DNA of 39,998 nt from contig NZ_QUZU01000054.1 of NCBI RefSeq assembly GCF_004682055.1, positions 1 to 39,998 on the forward strand. Reading direction: 5' to 3'. The translations under genes and the position numbers were made by a program. This DNA is from Pseudomonas kairouanensis (GTDB taxonomy: Bacteria > Pseudomonadota > Gammaproteobacteria > Pseudomonadales > Pseudomonadaceae). The notes under the pieces were generated by a model. It ran no database searches, was not told where the DNA came from, and was given only the letters and a program-made list of their open reading frames with translations. Below, piece by piece: positions 16,592-25,095 of the stretch; within the stretch, counting starts at the first letter, position 1; the number at the start of each line of letters is the position of its first letter.

Positions 16592-17728
16592 ATGGCAGTC
16601 AAGGTCCTGGTGGTGGACGATTCGGGTTTCTTCCGCCGCCGCGTCTCGGAAATTCTTTCCGCCGATCCAAGCATCCAGGTGGTCGGTACGGCCACCAACG
16701 GTAAAGAGGCGATTGATCAAGCCATTGCGTTGAAGCCGGACGTGATCACCATGGACTACGAAATGCCGATGATGGATGGCATCACGGCAGTTCGGCACAT
16801 CATGCAACGCTGCCCGACTCCGGTATTGATGTTTTCCTCGCTGACCCACGAAGGCGCCCGGGTGACCCTGGATGCGCTGGACGCCGGCGCGGTGGACTTC
16901 CTGCCGAAGAATTTCGAAGACATCTCGCGCAACCCCGAAAAGGTCAAGCAACTGCTGTGCGAGAAGGTCCACAGCATATCCCGCAGTAATCGCCGCAGCC
17001 TGTTCAGCGCGCCTGCGCCCACACCTGCAGCGGTTGCGACGCCCGCTGTCTCGACGTCGACCTTTGCCCGTCCGGCCCCAGCCCCTGCACCGGTTGCCCG
17101 GCCTGCGGTGGCGCCTGTGCGTGCTGCTGCTCCGGTGGCGGCTCACTCGCCTGCGCCGAAACGCAAAGCCTACAAGCTGGTGGCCATCGGTACGTCCACG
17201 GGCGGCCCGGTTGCCCTGCAACGCGTGCTCACCCAATTGCCGGCGAACTTCCCGGCGCCGATCGTGTTGATCCAGCACATGCCGGCGGCGTTCACCAAGG
17301 CGTTCGCCGAACGCCTGGACAAGCTGTGCCGCATCAGCGTCAAGGAAGCCGAGGATGGCGACATCCTGCGCCCTGGCCTGGCGCTGCTGGCCCCCGGTGG
17401 CAAGCAGATGATGGTGGATGGCCGTGGCGCGATCAAAATCCTGCCGGGCGATGAGCGCCTGAACTACAAGCCGTGCGTGGATATCACCTTCGGTTCGGCG
17501 GCCAAGTCCTACGGTGACAAAGTTCTGGCGGTGGTGCTCACCGGCATGGGCGCCGACGGCCGTGAAGGCGCACGTCTGCTCAAGCAGGGCGGCAGTGCCA
17601 TCTGGGCCCAGGACGAAGCCAGCTGCGTGATCTATGGCATGCCCATGGCCATCGTCAAGGCTGACCTGGCCGACGCCGTCTATAGCCTGGACGACATCGG
17701 CAAACATCTGGTGGAGGCTTGCCTCTGA
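16592..17728 (+). CDS. cheB: Chemoreceptor methylesterase/deamidase CheB
   Basis: CheB removes methyl groups from chemoreceptor glutamates and so resets receptor sensitivity. The protein is 378 aa. The receiver domain spans 1-120, with D9-D10 and phospho-acceptor D55 (ITMDYEMP). A Pro/Ala-rich linker runs about 140-190. The methylesterase domain has the active-site GTSTGG serine, the His of IQHMP and the Asp of GMGADG. ATG 16592 follows GGAG at 16583-16586; an in-frame start at 16565 is less likely. The stop overlaps motC by one base. Confidence 0.96.
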   Translation: MAVKVLVVDDSGFFRRRVSEILSADPSIQVVGTATNGKEAIDQAIALKPDVITMDYEMPMMDGITAVRHIMQRCPTPVLMFSSLTHEGARVTLDALDAGAVDFLPKNFEDISRNPEKVKQLLCEKVHSISRSNRRSLFSAPAPTPAAVATPAVSTSTFARPAPAPAPVARPAVAPVRAAAPVAAHSPAPKRKAYKLVAIGTSTGGPVALQRVLTQLPANFPAPIVLIQHMPAAFTKAFAERLDKLCRISVKEAEDGDILRPGLALLAPGGKQMMVDGRGAIKILPGDERLNYKPCVDITFGSAAKSYGDKVLAVVLTGMGADGREGARLLKQGGSAIWAQDEASCVIYGMPMAIVKADLADAVYSLDDIGKHLVEACL

Positions 17729-18468
17729 TGGATGTACTGAGCCTGATCGGCATCATCATGGCGTTTGTCGCGATCATCGGCGGCAACTACCTCGAAGGCG
17801 GCCACCTCGGCGCCCTGGCCAATGGCCCAGCGGCGTTGATCGTGATCGGTGGCACTGTGGGCGCGGCGTTGTTGCAGTCGCCCCTGAGCTCGTTCAAACG
17901 GGCCATGCAGATCCTGGTGTGGATCATCTTCCCGCCGCGTGTCGATTTGGCCGGCGGCGTGGACCGCGTGGTCAACTGGAGCCTCACCGCCCGCAAGGAA
18001 GGCCTGCTGGGCCTGGAAGGCGTGGCCGATGCCGAGCCCGACAGCTACGCGCGCAAAGGCCTGCAATTGCTGGTGGACGGCGCCGAGCCGGAAGCGATCC
18101 GCAGCATCCTGGAGGTGGATTTCTACACCCAGGAAAGCCGCGATATCAACGCCGCCAAAGTGTTTGAAAGCATGGGTGGCTACGCGCCGACCATCGGCAT
18201 CATCGGTGCGGTCATGGGGCTGATCCATGTGATGGGCAACCTGGCTGACCCGTCGCAACTGGGCAGCGGCATTGCCGTGGCGTTTGTCGCCACCATCTAC
18301 GGTGTGGCCAGCGCCAACCTGGTGTTGTTGCCGGTGGCCAGCAAGCTCAAGGCAATTGCCATGCGCCAGTCGCGTTATCGCGAGATGTTGCTCGAAGGCA
18401 TCCTCTCGATTGCCGAGGGCGAGAACCCGCGCTCCATCGAATTGAAGCTCCAAGGCTTCATGGACTGA
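17728..18468 (+). CDS. motC: Flagellar stator protein MotC (MotA family)
   Basis: MotC is the proton-channel stator subunit of the second Pseudomonas stator set, MotCD, which matters most in swarming and viscous media. The protein is 246 aa with four membrane helices. It opens MDVLSLIGIIMAFVAIIGGN. The MotA/ExbB core has MGGYAPTIGIIGAVMGLIHVM at about 152-172. Its ATG overlaps the cheB stop (TGATG), with GGAGG 10 bases upstream. A REPIN fills the gap to motD, which is unusual inside a two-gene stator unit. Confidence 0.95.
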   Translation: MDVLSLIGIIMAFVAIIGGNYLEGGHLGALANGPAALIVIGGTVGAALLQSPLSSFKRAMQILVWIIFPPRVDLAGGVDRVVNWSLTARKEGLLGLEGVADAEPDSYARKGLQLLVDGAEPEAIRSILEVDFYTQESRDINAAKVFESMGGYAPTIGIIGAVMGLIHVMGNLADPSQLGSGIAVAFVATIYGVASANLVLLPVASKLKAIAMRQSRYREMLLEGILSIAEGENPRSIELKLQGFMD

Positions 18469-18485
18469 TGCGTATGACCATTCTT

Positions 18486-18583
18486 GTAGGAGCGAGCTTG
18501 CTCGCGAAAATCGTCAACGATAACGCGGGTATCCTGGATGATCGCGGTGTCTGTGGGTTTTTCGCGAGCAAGCTCGCTCCTAC
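18486..18583. repeat. REPIN between motC and motD
   Basis: GTAGGAGCGAGCTTGCTCGCG at 18486 is mirrored by CGCGAGCAAGCTCGCTCCTAC ending at 18583 (21-base arms). The head is GTAGGAGCGAGC, a third variant different from the GTGGGAG repeats. It lies inside the che-mot operon, 17 bases after the motC stop and 30 before the motD start. Confidence 0.9.
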
Positions 18584-18613
18584 AGGGGTTGTGTATTGTG
18601 GGGGGGATTGCCT

Positions 18614-19501
18614 GTGAGCCGTCGCCGTCGCGAGCCTGAAGAACACGTCAACCATGAGCGGTGGCTGGTGTCCTATGCGGACTTCATCACCTTGCTGTTC
18701 GCGTTTTTCGTGGTGATGTACTCCATCTCGTCGATCAACGAAGGCAAGTACAAAGTCATTTCCCAGGCGCTGATCGGGGTGTTCAACGACGCCGACCGCG
18801 CCCTCAAGCCCATTCCCATCGGCGAAGAACGGCCCAAGACCGTCACCCCGGCCAAGCCGCTGGTCAACGATAGCGATGAGACCGCAGCGGGTGTCGGTGG
18901 CACCAGCGACCCGCTCAAAAGCATTGCCGATGACATCAGCGCCGCGTTTGGCGACCTGATCAGCTCCAACCAGATGACCGTGCGCGGCAATGAGTTGTGG
19001 GTGGAGATCGAGCTTAATTCCAGCCTGTTGTTCGCCAGTGCCGATGCGCTGCCCAGCGACCAGGCGTTTACCATCATCGATAAGGTGGCGGCGATCCTCA
19101 AACCGTTCGAGAACCCGATCCACGTTGAAGGCTTTACCGACAATTTCCCCATCAGTACCGCGCAGTACCCGACCAACTGGGAACTGTCCTCGGCACGCGC
19201 CTCCAGCATCGTGCGCATGCTGGCGATGCAGGGCGTGAACCCTGGGCGCCTGGCGTCGGTGGGGTATGGCGAGTTCCAGCCAGTGGCCAATAACGCCACG
19301 GCAGAGGGCCGCGCGCAGAATCGTCGGGTGGTGTTGGTGGTGTCGCGCAATCTGGATGTGCGCCGCAGCCTGACCGGCACCGGTACTGCCAATGCAACAC
19401 CGGACGCGGCCTTGAAGCGTGCTGGCACACAAACTGCACCGGCTCCTGCAAAGCCGCCGGTTCGTCAGGGCACCGTCAATACTCCGTCACCGGCTCAATA
19501 A
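18614..19501 (+). CDS. motD: Flagellar stator protein MotD (MotB family)
   Basis: MotD anchors the MotC channel to peptidoglycan. The protein is 295 aa. A short charged N-terminus with HERWLVSYADFITLLFAFFV contains the conserved proton-binding Asp (YAD). One membrane helix follows. An OmpA-like domain at about 140-255 carries VEGFTDNFPI and NWELSSARASSIV. The Pro/Ala tail is low complexity. GTG 18614 gives the usual SRRRREPEE start and follows a G-rich stretch (18600-18606); a TTG start at 18596 is possible but would overlap the G-run. Confidence 0.93.
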   Translation: MSRRRREPEEHVNHERWLVSYADFITLLFAFFVVMYSISSINEGKYKVISQALIGVFNDADRALKPIPIGEERPKTVTPAKPLVNDSDETAAGVGGTSDPLKSIADDISAAFGDLISSNQMTVRGNELWVEIELNSSLLFASADALPSDQAFTIIDKVAAILKPFENPIHVEGFTDNFPISTAQYPTNWELSSARASSIVRMLAMQGVNPGRLASVGYGEFQPVANNATAEGRAQNRRVVLVVSRNLDVRRSLTGTGTANATPDAALKRAGTQTAPAPAKPPVRQGTVNTPSPAQ

Positions 19502-19551
19502 CCTATGCAAAGTCTCGGTCGCGCCAGTGCCCACCGGGAGGAACCAACCGA

Positions 19552-20340
19552 ATGAGAGTCTGGGCAGTTGCCAATCAAAAAGGTGGAGTCGGCAAGACCA
19601 CCACCTCCATCGCCCTGGCCGGCTTGCTGGCCGAGGCGGGCAAGCGTGTGGTCGTGGTGGACCTGGACCCCCACGGTTCCATGACCAGCTATTTCGGCTA
19701 CGACCCGGATGCGCTGGAACACAGCAACTACGACCTGTTCCTGCACAAGGGCAGCGTACCCGCGGACTTGCCGGGGCAACTGCTGCTGCCCACCAGTAAC
19801 GAAAGCATTTCCCTGCTGCCGTCCAGCACTGCCCTGGCCACCCTTGAGCGCCAGTCGCCGGGGCAGAGTGGGCTGGGCCTGGTGATCGCCAAGACCCTGG
19901 CGCAACTGTGGCAGGACTTCGACTACGCCATCATCGACAGCCCACCGTTGCTGGGAGTGCTGATGGTCAATGCGTTGGCGGCCAGCCAGCAGTTGGTGAT
20001 CCCGGTGCAAACCGAGCACTTGGCGGTCAAGGGCCTGGAGCGCATGGTCAGCACCCTGGCGATGATCAACCGCTCGCGCAAGCAAGCGCTGCCGTTCAGC
20101 ATCGTGCCGACGTTGTTCGACCGCCGCACCCAGGCGTCCCTCGGCACCTTGCGCGTACTGCGCGACGCTTACCCGCAGACGATCTGGAATGGCTATATCC
20201 CGGTGGACACGCGCCTGCGTGACGCCAGCCGCGCCGGCCTTGCGCCGTCGCAGTTCGACCCGAAAAGCCGTGGCGTGCTGGCCTACCGCGCGTTGCTCAA
20301 GCACCTGCTGGCCCAACAGCTTGTGGCGCAGGTGGCGTGA
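19552..20340 (+). CDS. ParA-like ATPase of the chemotaxis operon (ParC type)
   Basis: This is a ParA/Soj-family ATPase. In polar flagellates such proteins (ParC in Vibrio, PA1462 in P. aeruginosa) place chemoreceptor arrays at the cell pole and help each daughter inherit one. The protein is 262 aa. Walker A is NQKGGVGKTTT at 8-18, with signature Lys10 and Lys15. VVDLDPHGS (about 35-43) and IIDSPPLLG (about 127-135) follow. GGGAGGAA precedes the ATG. The gene overlaps the next CheW-domain gene, its likely partner. It is not a chromosome partition gene: no parB is adjacent. Confidence 0.9.
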   Translation: MRVWAVANQKGGVGKTTTSIALAGLLAEAGKRVVVVDLDPHGSMTSYFGYDPDALEHSNYDLFLHKGSVPADLPGQLLLPTSNESISLLPSSTALATLERQSPGQSGLGLVIAKTLAQLWQDFDYAIIDSPPLLGVLMVNALAASQQLVIPVQTEHLAVKGLERMVSTLAMINRSRKQALPFSIVPTLFDRRTQASLGTLRVLRDAYPQTIWNGYIPVDTRLRDASRAGLAPSQFDPKSRGVLAYRALLKHLLAQQLVAQVA

Positions 20341-21125
20341 TGAACCGGCCTATTGAATTCAAGACCCGGCCGCAACTGGCACTGGAATCCTACCTGGATG
20401 CCTTGCTGCAGGATGCGACGGCCGAAGAACTGCCCGAACCTATCCTGGTGCTGGAGCCAAGCAGCACCCTGGATGAGTTCCAGCTGGCGGTGTTGGAAGA
20501 GCAGGCCCGCGACGCGAACGTGGTGCCGATTGTTGCCCCGGTGGTGGTGCCGATTGTGCCTGTGGTCGAGGCCCCGGTGGTGGTCGAGCCGGTGGTTGAA
20601 GTGCACTTGCCGCCGAGCATCACGCCGCCGCCGGTGACCGGCGATGACCGTCCGGCCTGGGCTGCCGAGCCGTTCGAGTGCCTGTTGTTCGATGTCGCGG
20701 GGCTGACCCTGGCGGTGCCGCTGGTGTGCCTGGGCTCGATCTATTCCCTGGAAGGCCAGGAACTGACGCCGCTGTTCGGGCAGCCGGAATGGTTCCTCGG
20801 CATCCTGCCCAGCCAGGCCGGCAACCTTAAGGTCCTCGATACCGCGCGCTGGGTGATGCCTGACCGCTACCGCGATGACTTCCGCCAGGGCTTGCAGTAC
20901 GTCATCTCGGTGCAGGGCTACGAATGGGGGCTGGCGGTGCATCAAGTCAGCCGCTCGTTGCGCCTGGACCCGAACGAAATCAAATGGCGCAGTCAGCGGG
21001 GCCAACGGCCTTGGCTGGCGGGCACCGTGATCGAACACATGTGCGCGTTGCTGGATGTCGCCGAGCTGGCCGAGTTGATCGCCAGCGGGGCCGTCAAGAC
21101 GATGCCTGTTACCAAACGCAGTTGA
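20340..21125 (+). CDS. CheW-domain protein, ParP-like array positioning partner
   Basis: The protein is 261 aa. The N-terminal region is acidic, with a Val/Pro-rich stretch (APVVVEPVVEVHLP) acting as a linker. The C-terminal half (about 105-255) is a CheW-like domain, with FECLLFDVAGLTLAVPL and GYEWGLAVHQVSR. In Vibrio, ParP has this layout and links the ParA-type ATPase to CheA. Position between parA-like and cheW supports that role here. The ATG overlaps the preceding stop (GTGATGA); a GTG at 20337 is also possible. The function is inferred from layout and neighbours. Confidence 0.85.
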   Translation: MNRPIEFKTRPQLALESYLDALLQDATAEELPEPILVLEPSSTLDEFQLAVLEEQARDANVVPIVAPVVVPIVPVVEAPVVVEPVVEVHLPPSITPPPVTGDDRPAWAAEPFECLLFDVAGLTLAVPLVCLGSIYSLEGQELTPLFGQPEWFLGILPSQAGNLKVLDTARWVMPDRYRDDFRQGLQYVISVQGYEWGLAVHQVSRSLRLDPNEIKWRSQRGQRPWLAGTVIEHMCALLDVAELAELIASGAVKTMPVTKRS

Positions 21126-21137
21126 TTGAACAATAAG

Positions 21138-21157
21138 GGCCGTGCAGTTGCGCGGCC
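21138..21157 (+). other. Hairpin between the parP-like gene and cheW
   Basis: GGCCGTGC and GCGCGGCC pair over 8 positions (one T-G wobble) with an AGTT loop. No T-run follows, so it is not a terminator. It lies in the 80-base gap before cheW and may set relative expression of cheW or act in RNA processing. Confidence 0.4.
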
Positions 21158-21205
21158 AATGAAGCATGCACGCCGTACACAACGGCATTTGAAGGGGTCA
21201 GGGGT

Positions 21206-21691
21206 ATGAACAACAAGTCAGCGTCCGCACAAGGTTTGGATGATCCGATCCTGCAATGGGTGACCTTCAAACTGGACAACGAGTCCTATGGCATCAACGT
21301 GATGCGCGTGCAGGAAGTGCTGCGCTACACCGAGATCGCGCCGGTTCCGGGTGCGCCAAGCTACGTGCTGGGCATCATCAACCTGCGTGGCAACGTGGTA
21401 ACCGTGATCGATACCCGCCAGCGTTTCGGTCTGGTGCCGACTGAAGTCAACGACAACACCCGTATCGTCATCATTGAAGCCGACAAGCAAGTGGTCGGGA
21501 TCATGGTCGACAGCGTGGCTGAAGTGGTTTACCTGCGCCAATCGGAAGTGGAAACCGCGCCGAACGTGGGTAACGAAGAGTCCGCCAAGTTTATCCAGGG
21601 CGTGTGCAACAAGAACGGCGAACTGCTGATTCTGGTTGAGCTGGACAAGATGATGAGCGAAGAAGAATGGTCGGATCTGGAGAACATCTGA
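21206..21691 (+). CDS. cheW: Chemotaxis coupling protein CheW
   Basis: CheW joins chemoreceptors to CheA in the array. The protein is 161 aa, a single CheW domain: WVTFKLDNESYGINVMRVQEV near the start, GIINLRGNVVTVIDTRQRFG at about 53-72, and VDSVAEVVYL. It follows the ParA/ParP pair after an 80-base gap with a hairpin. The next gene starts directly after its stop codon. Confidence 0.96.
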   Translation: MNNKSASAQGLDDPILQWVTFKLDNESYGINVMRVQEVLRYTEIAPVPGAPSYVLGIINLRGNVVTVIDTRQRFGLVPTEVNDNTRIVIIEADKQVVGIMVDSVAEVVYLRQSEVETAPNVGNEESAKFIQGVCNKNGELLILVELDKMMSEEEWSDLENI

Positions 21692-22084
21692 TTGTTTCTT
21701 GAAGCGGCGGTGATTGTCCTGGCCCTGTTGTGGGCCGGGACGTTGGCCTTCCTGCTGCGCCATGTGCGCCAGCAACGGGAACTGGCCCTGCAACAAGCCG
21801 AGCGCGACGCCGTGCGTGACCGGCGCGTGCTGGAACTGCTCAAGCGGGTTGACCACTACCAGCAGAGTGCGGTGAAGGTCGGGGACGAGGTGCATGAACT
21901 GCGCGCGATCCTCGGGCCGCTGCCGGACAAGCTGGCGCAGATCGAGCAGCGTGACCCAGCCAGCCTGTCATTTGCCCAGGCGGCGAAGCTGGTGGGCATG
22001 GGCGCCACCGTGGACGAGCTGACCCAGTCGTGCGGCCTGACCCAGGCTGAGGCGCAGTTGATGAGCAAGTTGCACAAGAGCTGA
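21692..22084 (+). CDS. DUF2802 family membrane protein
   Basis: The protein is 130 aa. It has an N-terminal membrane helix (AAVIVLALLWAGTLAFLL), then a predicted coiled coil rich in Gln, Arg and Glu (about 25-75), then a compact C-terminal segment (FAQAAKLVGMGATVDELTQSCGLTQAEAQLM) that looks like a small helix-turn-helix-like fold. DUF2802 proteins follow cheW in other pseudomonads (PA1465); their function is unknown to me. The start is TTG 21692, set by GGAG at 21679-21682 and the preceding cheW stop. A REPIN closes the operon. Confidence 0.85.
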   Translation: MFLEAAVIVLALLWAGTLAFLLRHVRQQRELALQQAERDAVRDRRVLELLKRVDHYQQSAVKVGDEVHELRAILGPLPDKLAQIEQRDPASLSFAQAAKLVGMGATVDELTQSCGLTQAEAQLMSKLHKS

Positions 22085-22107
22085 CGGCATACCCCGGATC
22101 AACAAGT

Positions 22108-22194
22108 GTGGGAGGGGGCTTGCTCCCGATGGCGGTGTCTCAGTACCAGATGTGCTGACTGATCCACCGCCATCGGGAGCAAGCCCCCTCCCAC
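22108..22194. repeat. REPIN after the chemotaxis operon
   Basis: GTGGGAGGGGGCTTGCTCCC at 22108 is mirrored by GGGAGCAAGCCCCCTCCCAC ending at 22194. Inner arms ATGGCGGT and ACCGCCAT are also inverted. It begins 23 bases after the last che-operon stop and may work as a 3' end. Confidence 0.9.
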
Positions 22195-22303
22195 ATTTGT
22201 TTATGCGTTGTCCTTGGGAATTATTTTCCAGCCCCGCGACCTTTTACCTCTCACTGGCGGTCCACATCCTTCAAGCATCTTTGAATCCAGGAGTAACCTG
22301 CTC

Positions 22304-23221
22304 ATGACCACCCCCAAGGCACTGTTGATCCTTCACGGCAAGCAAGCCCTCAACGAGGACGTGCGCGCTGCCGTGCAGGCCAGGCGGGAGCAGGGCTGGG
22401 AACTGGCGGTGCGGGTGACCTGGGAGGGCGGCGATGCCCAGCGGCTGGTCAATGAGGCCCTGGATGGCGGCTACACCCACATCATTGCCGGCGGTGGCGA
22501 CGGTACCCTGCGCGATGTGGCCGAGGCCATGGCCCAGGCCAAGACCGACGCCAGCCTGGTGCTGATGCCCCTGGGCACCGCGAATGACTTCGCCCGCGCC
22601 GCCGGCGTGCCACTGGAGCCGGGCCCGGCCCTGGCACTGCTGGACGTGCCGGCCCGGGCCATCGACCTGGGCCAGGCCGGAGGGCAGATCTTCCTCAACA
22701 TGGCCACCGGCGGCTTTGGCAGCCAGGTCACCGCCAATACGTCCGAAGACTTGAAAAAAGTGCTGGGGGGCGCCGCCTACCTGTTCACTGGCCTCACGCG
22801 TTTCAGCGAGTTGAAGGCTGCCTATGGCGAGCTGGAAGGCCCGGATTTCCACTGGAAGGGCGAACTGCTCGCGCTGGGCATCGGCAATGGTCGCCAGGCG
22901 GGCGGAGGGCATGTGCTGTGCCCAGGTGCCATGGCAGACGATGGTTTGTTGGATATCAGCATTCTTCCGGCGCCTCAGGAGGTCGTGGGTACGTTGCGCA
23001 CCCTGATGACCGACGGCGGCATGGATAACCTGTTCGTGCGTGCGCGCCTGCCGTGGGTGGAGATCAAGGTGGCCGAAGGGTTGTACATCAACCTTGACGG
23101 TGAGCCCCTCAAGGGCGATGACTTGCGTTTCGCAGCGCTGCCCAAGGCCCTGCGCGTGCACCTGCCGGCGGATTCGCCGTTAGTCGTCCAGGCTGATGAT
23201 GTGCTCGCGCACGGCAAATAG
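22304..23221 (+). CDS. yegS: Lipid kinase, YegS type
   Basis: This is a diacylglycerol-kinase-fold enzyme. YegS of E. coli phosphorylates lipids such as phosphatidylglycerol in vitro. The protein is 305 aa. The catalytic domain has the nucleotide-binding GGGDGTLRDVAEAM (about 65-78) and PLGTANDFARAAG (about 92-104). The C-terminal domain includes LYINLDGEPLKGDDLRF. ATG 22304 follows AGGAG at 22289-22293; an in-frame start at 22208 has no such site. The last 42 bases overlap the convergent response regulator gene. Confidence 0.92.
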   Translation: MTTPKALLILHGKQALNEDVRAAVQARREQGWELAVRVTWEGGDAQRLVNEALDGGYTHIIAGGGDGTLRDVAEAMAQAKTDASLVLMPLGTANDFARAAGVPLEPGPALALLDVPARAIDLGQAGGQIFLNMATGGFGSQVTANTSEDLKKVLGGAAYLFTGLTRFSELKAAYGELEGPDFHWKGELLALGIGNGRQAGGGHVLCPGAMADDGLLDISILPAPQEVVGTLRTLMTDGGMDNLFVRARLPWVEIKVAEGLYINLDGEPLKGDDLRFAALPKALRVHLPADSPLVVQADDVLAHGK

Positions 23222-23839
23222 CACCAGGCCCGCCACATCGAAAATCTGCAGGCGCTTCATGATTTGCGAGCGGTGAGCCTCGACGGTCTTGATGCTCAAA
23301 CCCAGGCCGTGGGCGATTTCGCGGGTGGACTTGCCACGTACGATCAGCCGTAGGATCTCCAACTGGCGCGCCGTGAGGTTATGGCTGTGACCTGCGGGCG
23401 TGGTCGGCCCCTGGCTGCGCACCAGCGCCTGGTTGATCACGGTGTGGGCGATGGCCGGGCTCAGGTAGCGCTCGTTGTTGCGCAGCGCCAGCAGCGCGTG
23501 TTCCAGCTCGTTGGCGGTGGTGTCCTTGAGCAGGTAGCCATGGGCACCGGCCTCCAGCGCGCGCATGATCAGTTCGGGGTCGGTGTGCATCGACAGGATC
23601 AGCACGCGGCTCTTGGGATAGGCGCGCTTGAGCTGCTGCAGGGCGTCCAGTCCGCCGGTGTGCTTCATCGACAGGTCCAGCAGCACGATGTCAGGTTGCA
23701 AGCTGTCGAACTGTTCCAGCAACTGAGCGCCATCGCTGGCTTCGCCGATCACTGTGTAGCCTGCAATATCCTGCACCAGCGCGCGCACGCCGGCCCTGAT
23801 CAGTACGTGGTCATCCACCAGGAGTAATGTGCAGGTCAC
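23180..23839 (-). CDS. NarL/FixJ-type response regulator
   Basis: This is a DNA-binding response regulator, 219 aa. The receiver domain spans 1-120, with acid pair D9-D10, phospho-acceptor D55 (VLLDLSM), and LSMHT and LLKDT as the Thr/Ser and Lys blocks. A LuxR-type helix-turn-helix occupies about 150-210 (LTARQLEILRLIVRGKSTREIA and TVEAHRSQIMKRL). It overlaps the upstream kinase gene by 4 bases, so the two form a two-component system. Its 3' end overlaps yegS by 42 bases, tail to tail. The signal and targets cannot be told. Confidence 0.92.
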   Translation of the reverse strand: MTCTLLLVDDHVLIRAGVRALVQDIAGYTVIGEASDGAQLLEQFDSLQPDIVLLDLSMKHTGGLDALQQLKRAYPKSRVLILSMHTDPELIMRALEAGAHGYLLKDTTANELEHALLALRNNERYLSPAIAHTVINQALVRSQGPTTPAGHSHNLTARQLEILRLIVRGKSTREIAHGLGLSIKTVEAHRSQIMKRLQIFDVAGLVLFAVREHIISLDD

Positions 23840-24822
23840 TCGACAACCTTAGGGGCACTGGCCCGTTCGAGGGCGCGGGGCGCCCAGGGAAAAAGCGCGT
23901 CGATACGCGTGCCTTCGCCGGGTCGGCTGCTGACCGCCAGCGTGCCCCCCAGTTGATCGATCCGCTCCGACATGCCCGCCATGCCCCGTTGGCCCTCCCG
24001 CCCAGGGTTGAGGACGGGTGAAAAGCCCTGGCCGTCGTCGCAGATGCTCAGTGACAGGCCCTCGGGCAAGCGTTGCAGGCGCACCAGCAGGTTGTGGGCC
24101 TGGGCATGGCGGAGCATGTTGGTGACCGCTTCCTGGGTGATGCGAAAGGCCGCGACGGCCATTTCTTCGGGAATGCCGGTAAGCCGTTGCTGGCATTCCA
24201 GGCTCCAGTGAACGGGGGTGTTTTCCAGGGTCTTGAGCAGGTGCGCGCGCAGGCTGGCTTCCAGGCCCAGGCTGGCCAGTTGCCGGGGGTTGAGGATGGC
24301 GGACACGTCGCGCACCTTGGCCAGGGTTTCGTCGAGGGTGCTGCCCAGCACGCTGCACTGCGCTTGCAACGCCTCGGGCAGGCGACGCTTGAGCCATTCG
24401 CTTTGCAGTTTGGCGGCGGTCAACAGTTGGCCGATATCGTCATGCAGTTCACGGCTGAGGCGGTGGCGTTCGTTTTCCTGCACCTGCAGCAGGCGGTCGG
24501 CCAACTCCTGGGGCTGGAACCTGATGGCCTTGCGCGAGCGCCACTGTTGCAGGCCCACCACCACCAGCGTGGCCAGGTTGAGCAGTACCAGCAACGGCAA
24601 TGCCGCGTCATAGCTGTAGGCCCACAGGCTCAGCAGCAGTGAGCCAAGGCACAGGGCGAGGATCAGGCGGCGGGCATTGCTGCGGGACGCGGACCTTGCG
24701 AGGAGTGTCTTGAGATGGGCGTACATAGCGGAGGGAGCCAATGAAGGTTCGCTGCGGAAAGAGCGGTCATGGCGACTGACAGGGCTCTGTTTGGAATGCG
24801 TGATCGAATCGTCGTTATGCAT
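23836..24822 (-). CDS. HisKA_3-type sensor histidine kinase
   Basis: This is a NarX/DegS-class kinase, partner of the regulator at 23180. It is 328 aa from this start, or 296 aa from an in-frame ATG at 24726. Neither start has a clear ribosome binding site. Two adjacent membrane helices lie at about 52-90 with almost no periplasmic loop, so it may sense the membrane or an inner signal. The dimerisation helix carries the phospho-acceptor His in SRELHDDIGQ. The ATPase domain has EAVTNMLRHAQA, DDGQGF and GMAGMSERI. Confidence 0.88.
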   Translation of the reverse strand: MHNDDSITHSKQSPVSRHDRSFRSEPSLAPSAMYAHLKTLLARSASRSNARRLILALCLGSLLLSLWAYSYDAALPLLVLLNLATLVVVGLQQWRSRKAIRFQPQELADRLLQVQENERHRLSRELHDDIGQLLTAAKLQSEWLKRRLPEALQAQCSVLGSTLDETLAKVRDVSAILNPRQLASLGLEASLRAHLLKTLENTPVHWSLECQQRLTGIPEEMAVAAFRITQEAVTNMLRHAQAHNLLVRLQRLPEGLSLSICDDGQGFSPVLNPGREGQRGMAGMSERIDQLGGTLAVSSRPGEGTRIDALFPWAPRALERASAPKVVE

Positions 24823-24903
24823 GATGAAGTTGAGTCACTTCGAGCGGGGCATAGTACCACCACTGTTACCGTCGGTCGCCTGGTGGCGCGCGTTGACGGG
24901 TTT

Positions 24904-24932
24904 ATTATCCGCATAAATGCTCCGAGCGGTAA
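24904..24932 (-). promoter_or_regulatory. Possible sigma-70 promoter of the kinase-regulator pair
   Basis: On the minus strand GATAAT (24904-24909, 5 of 6 to the -10 consensus) lies 17 bases after TTACCG (24927-24932, 3 of 6 to the -35). Transcription would start near 24897, about 75 bases before the kinase ATG. The 273-base gap 24823-25095 holds nothing else I can support. Confidence 0.35.
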
Positions 24933-25095
24933 TCCCAGAGTTCTTGAAGGGGAAGTTGTATTGTTCGAGTGTATTTGTATCGTTATTACCAGTGCTGGCT
25001 AATTGATATCTTTGCCGGTGCAATGGAGTCCCAGCAGTAAAGTTGGTTATTACGTTTTCAGATAAGTCATGAAGTGAGTGTGACGGGATAACGGC

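Noticed and set aside
19552..20340. Chromosome partition gene parA
   Set aside because: No parB or parS nearby; the gene sits in the che operon beside a CheW-domain partner, so array positioning is more likely.
24769..25002. Plus-strand open frame of 77 codons over the kinase start
   Set aside because: No ribosome site, no recognisable domain, and it overlaps the kinase N-terminus on the other strand.
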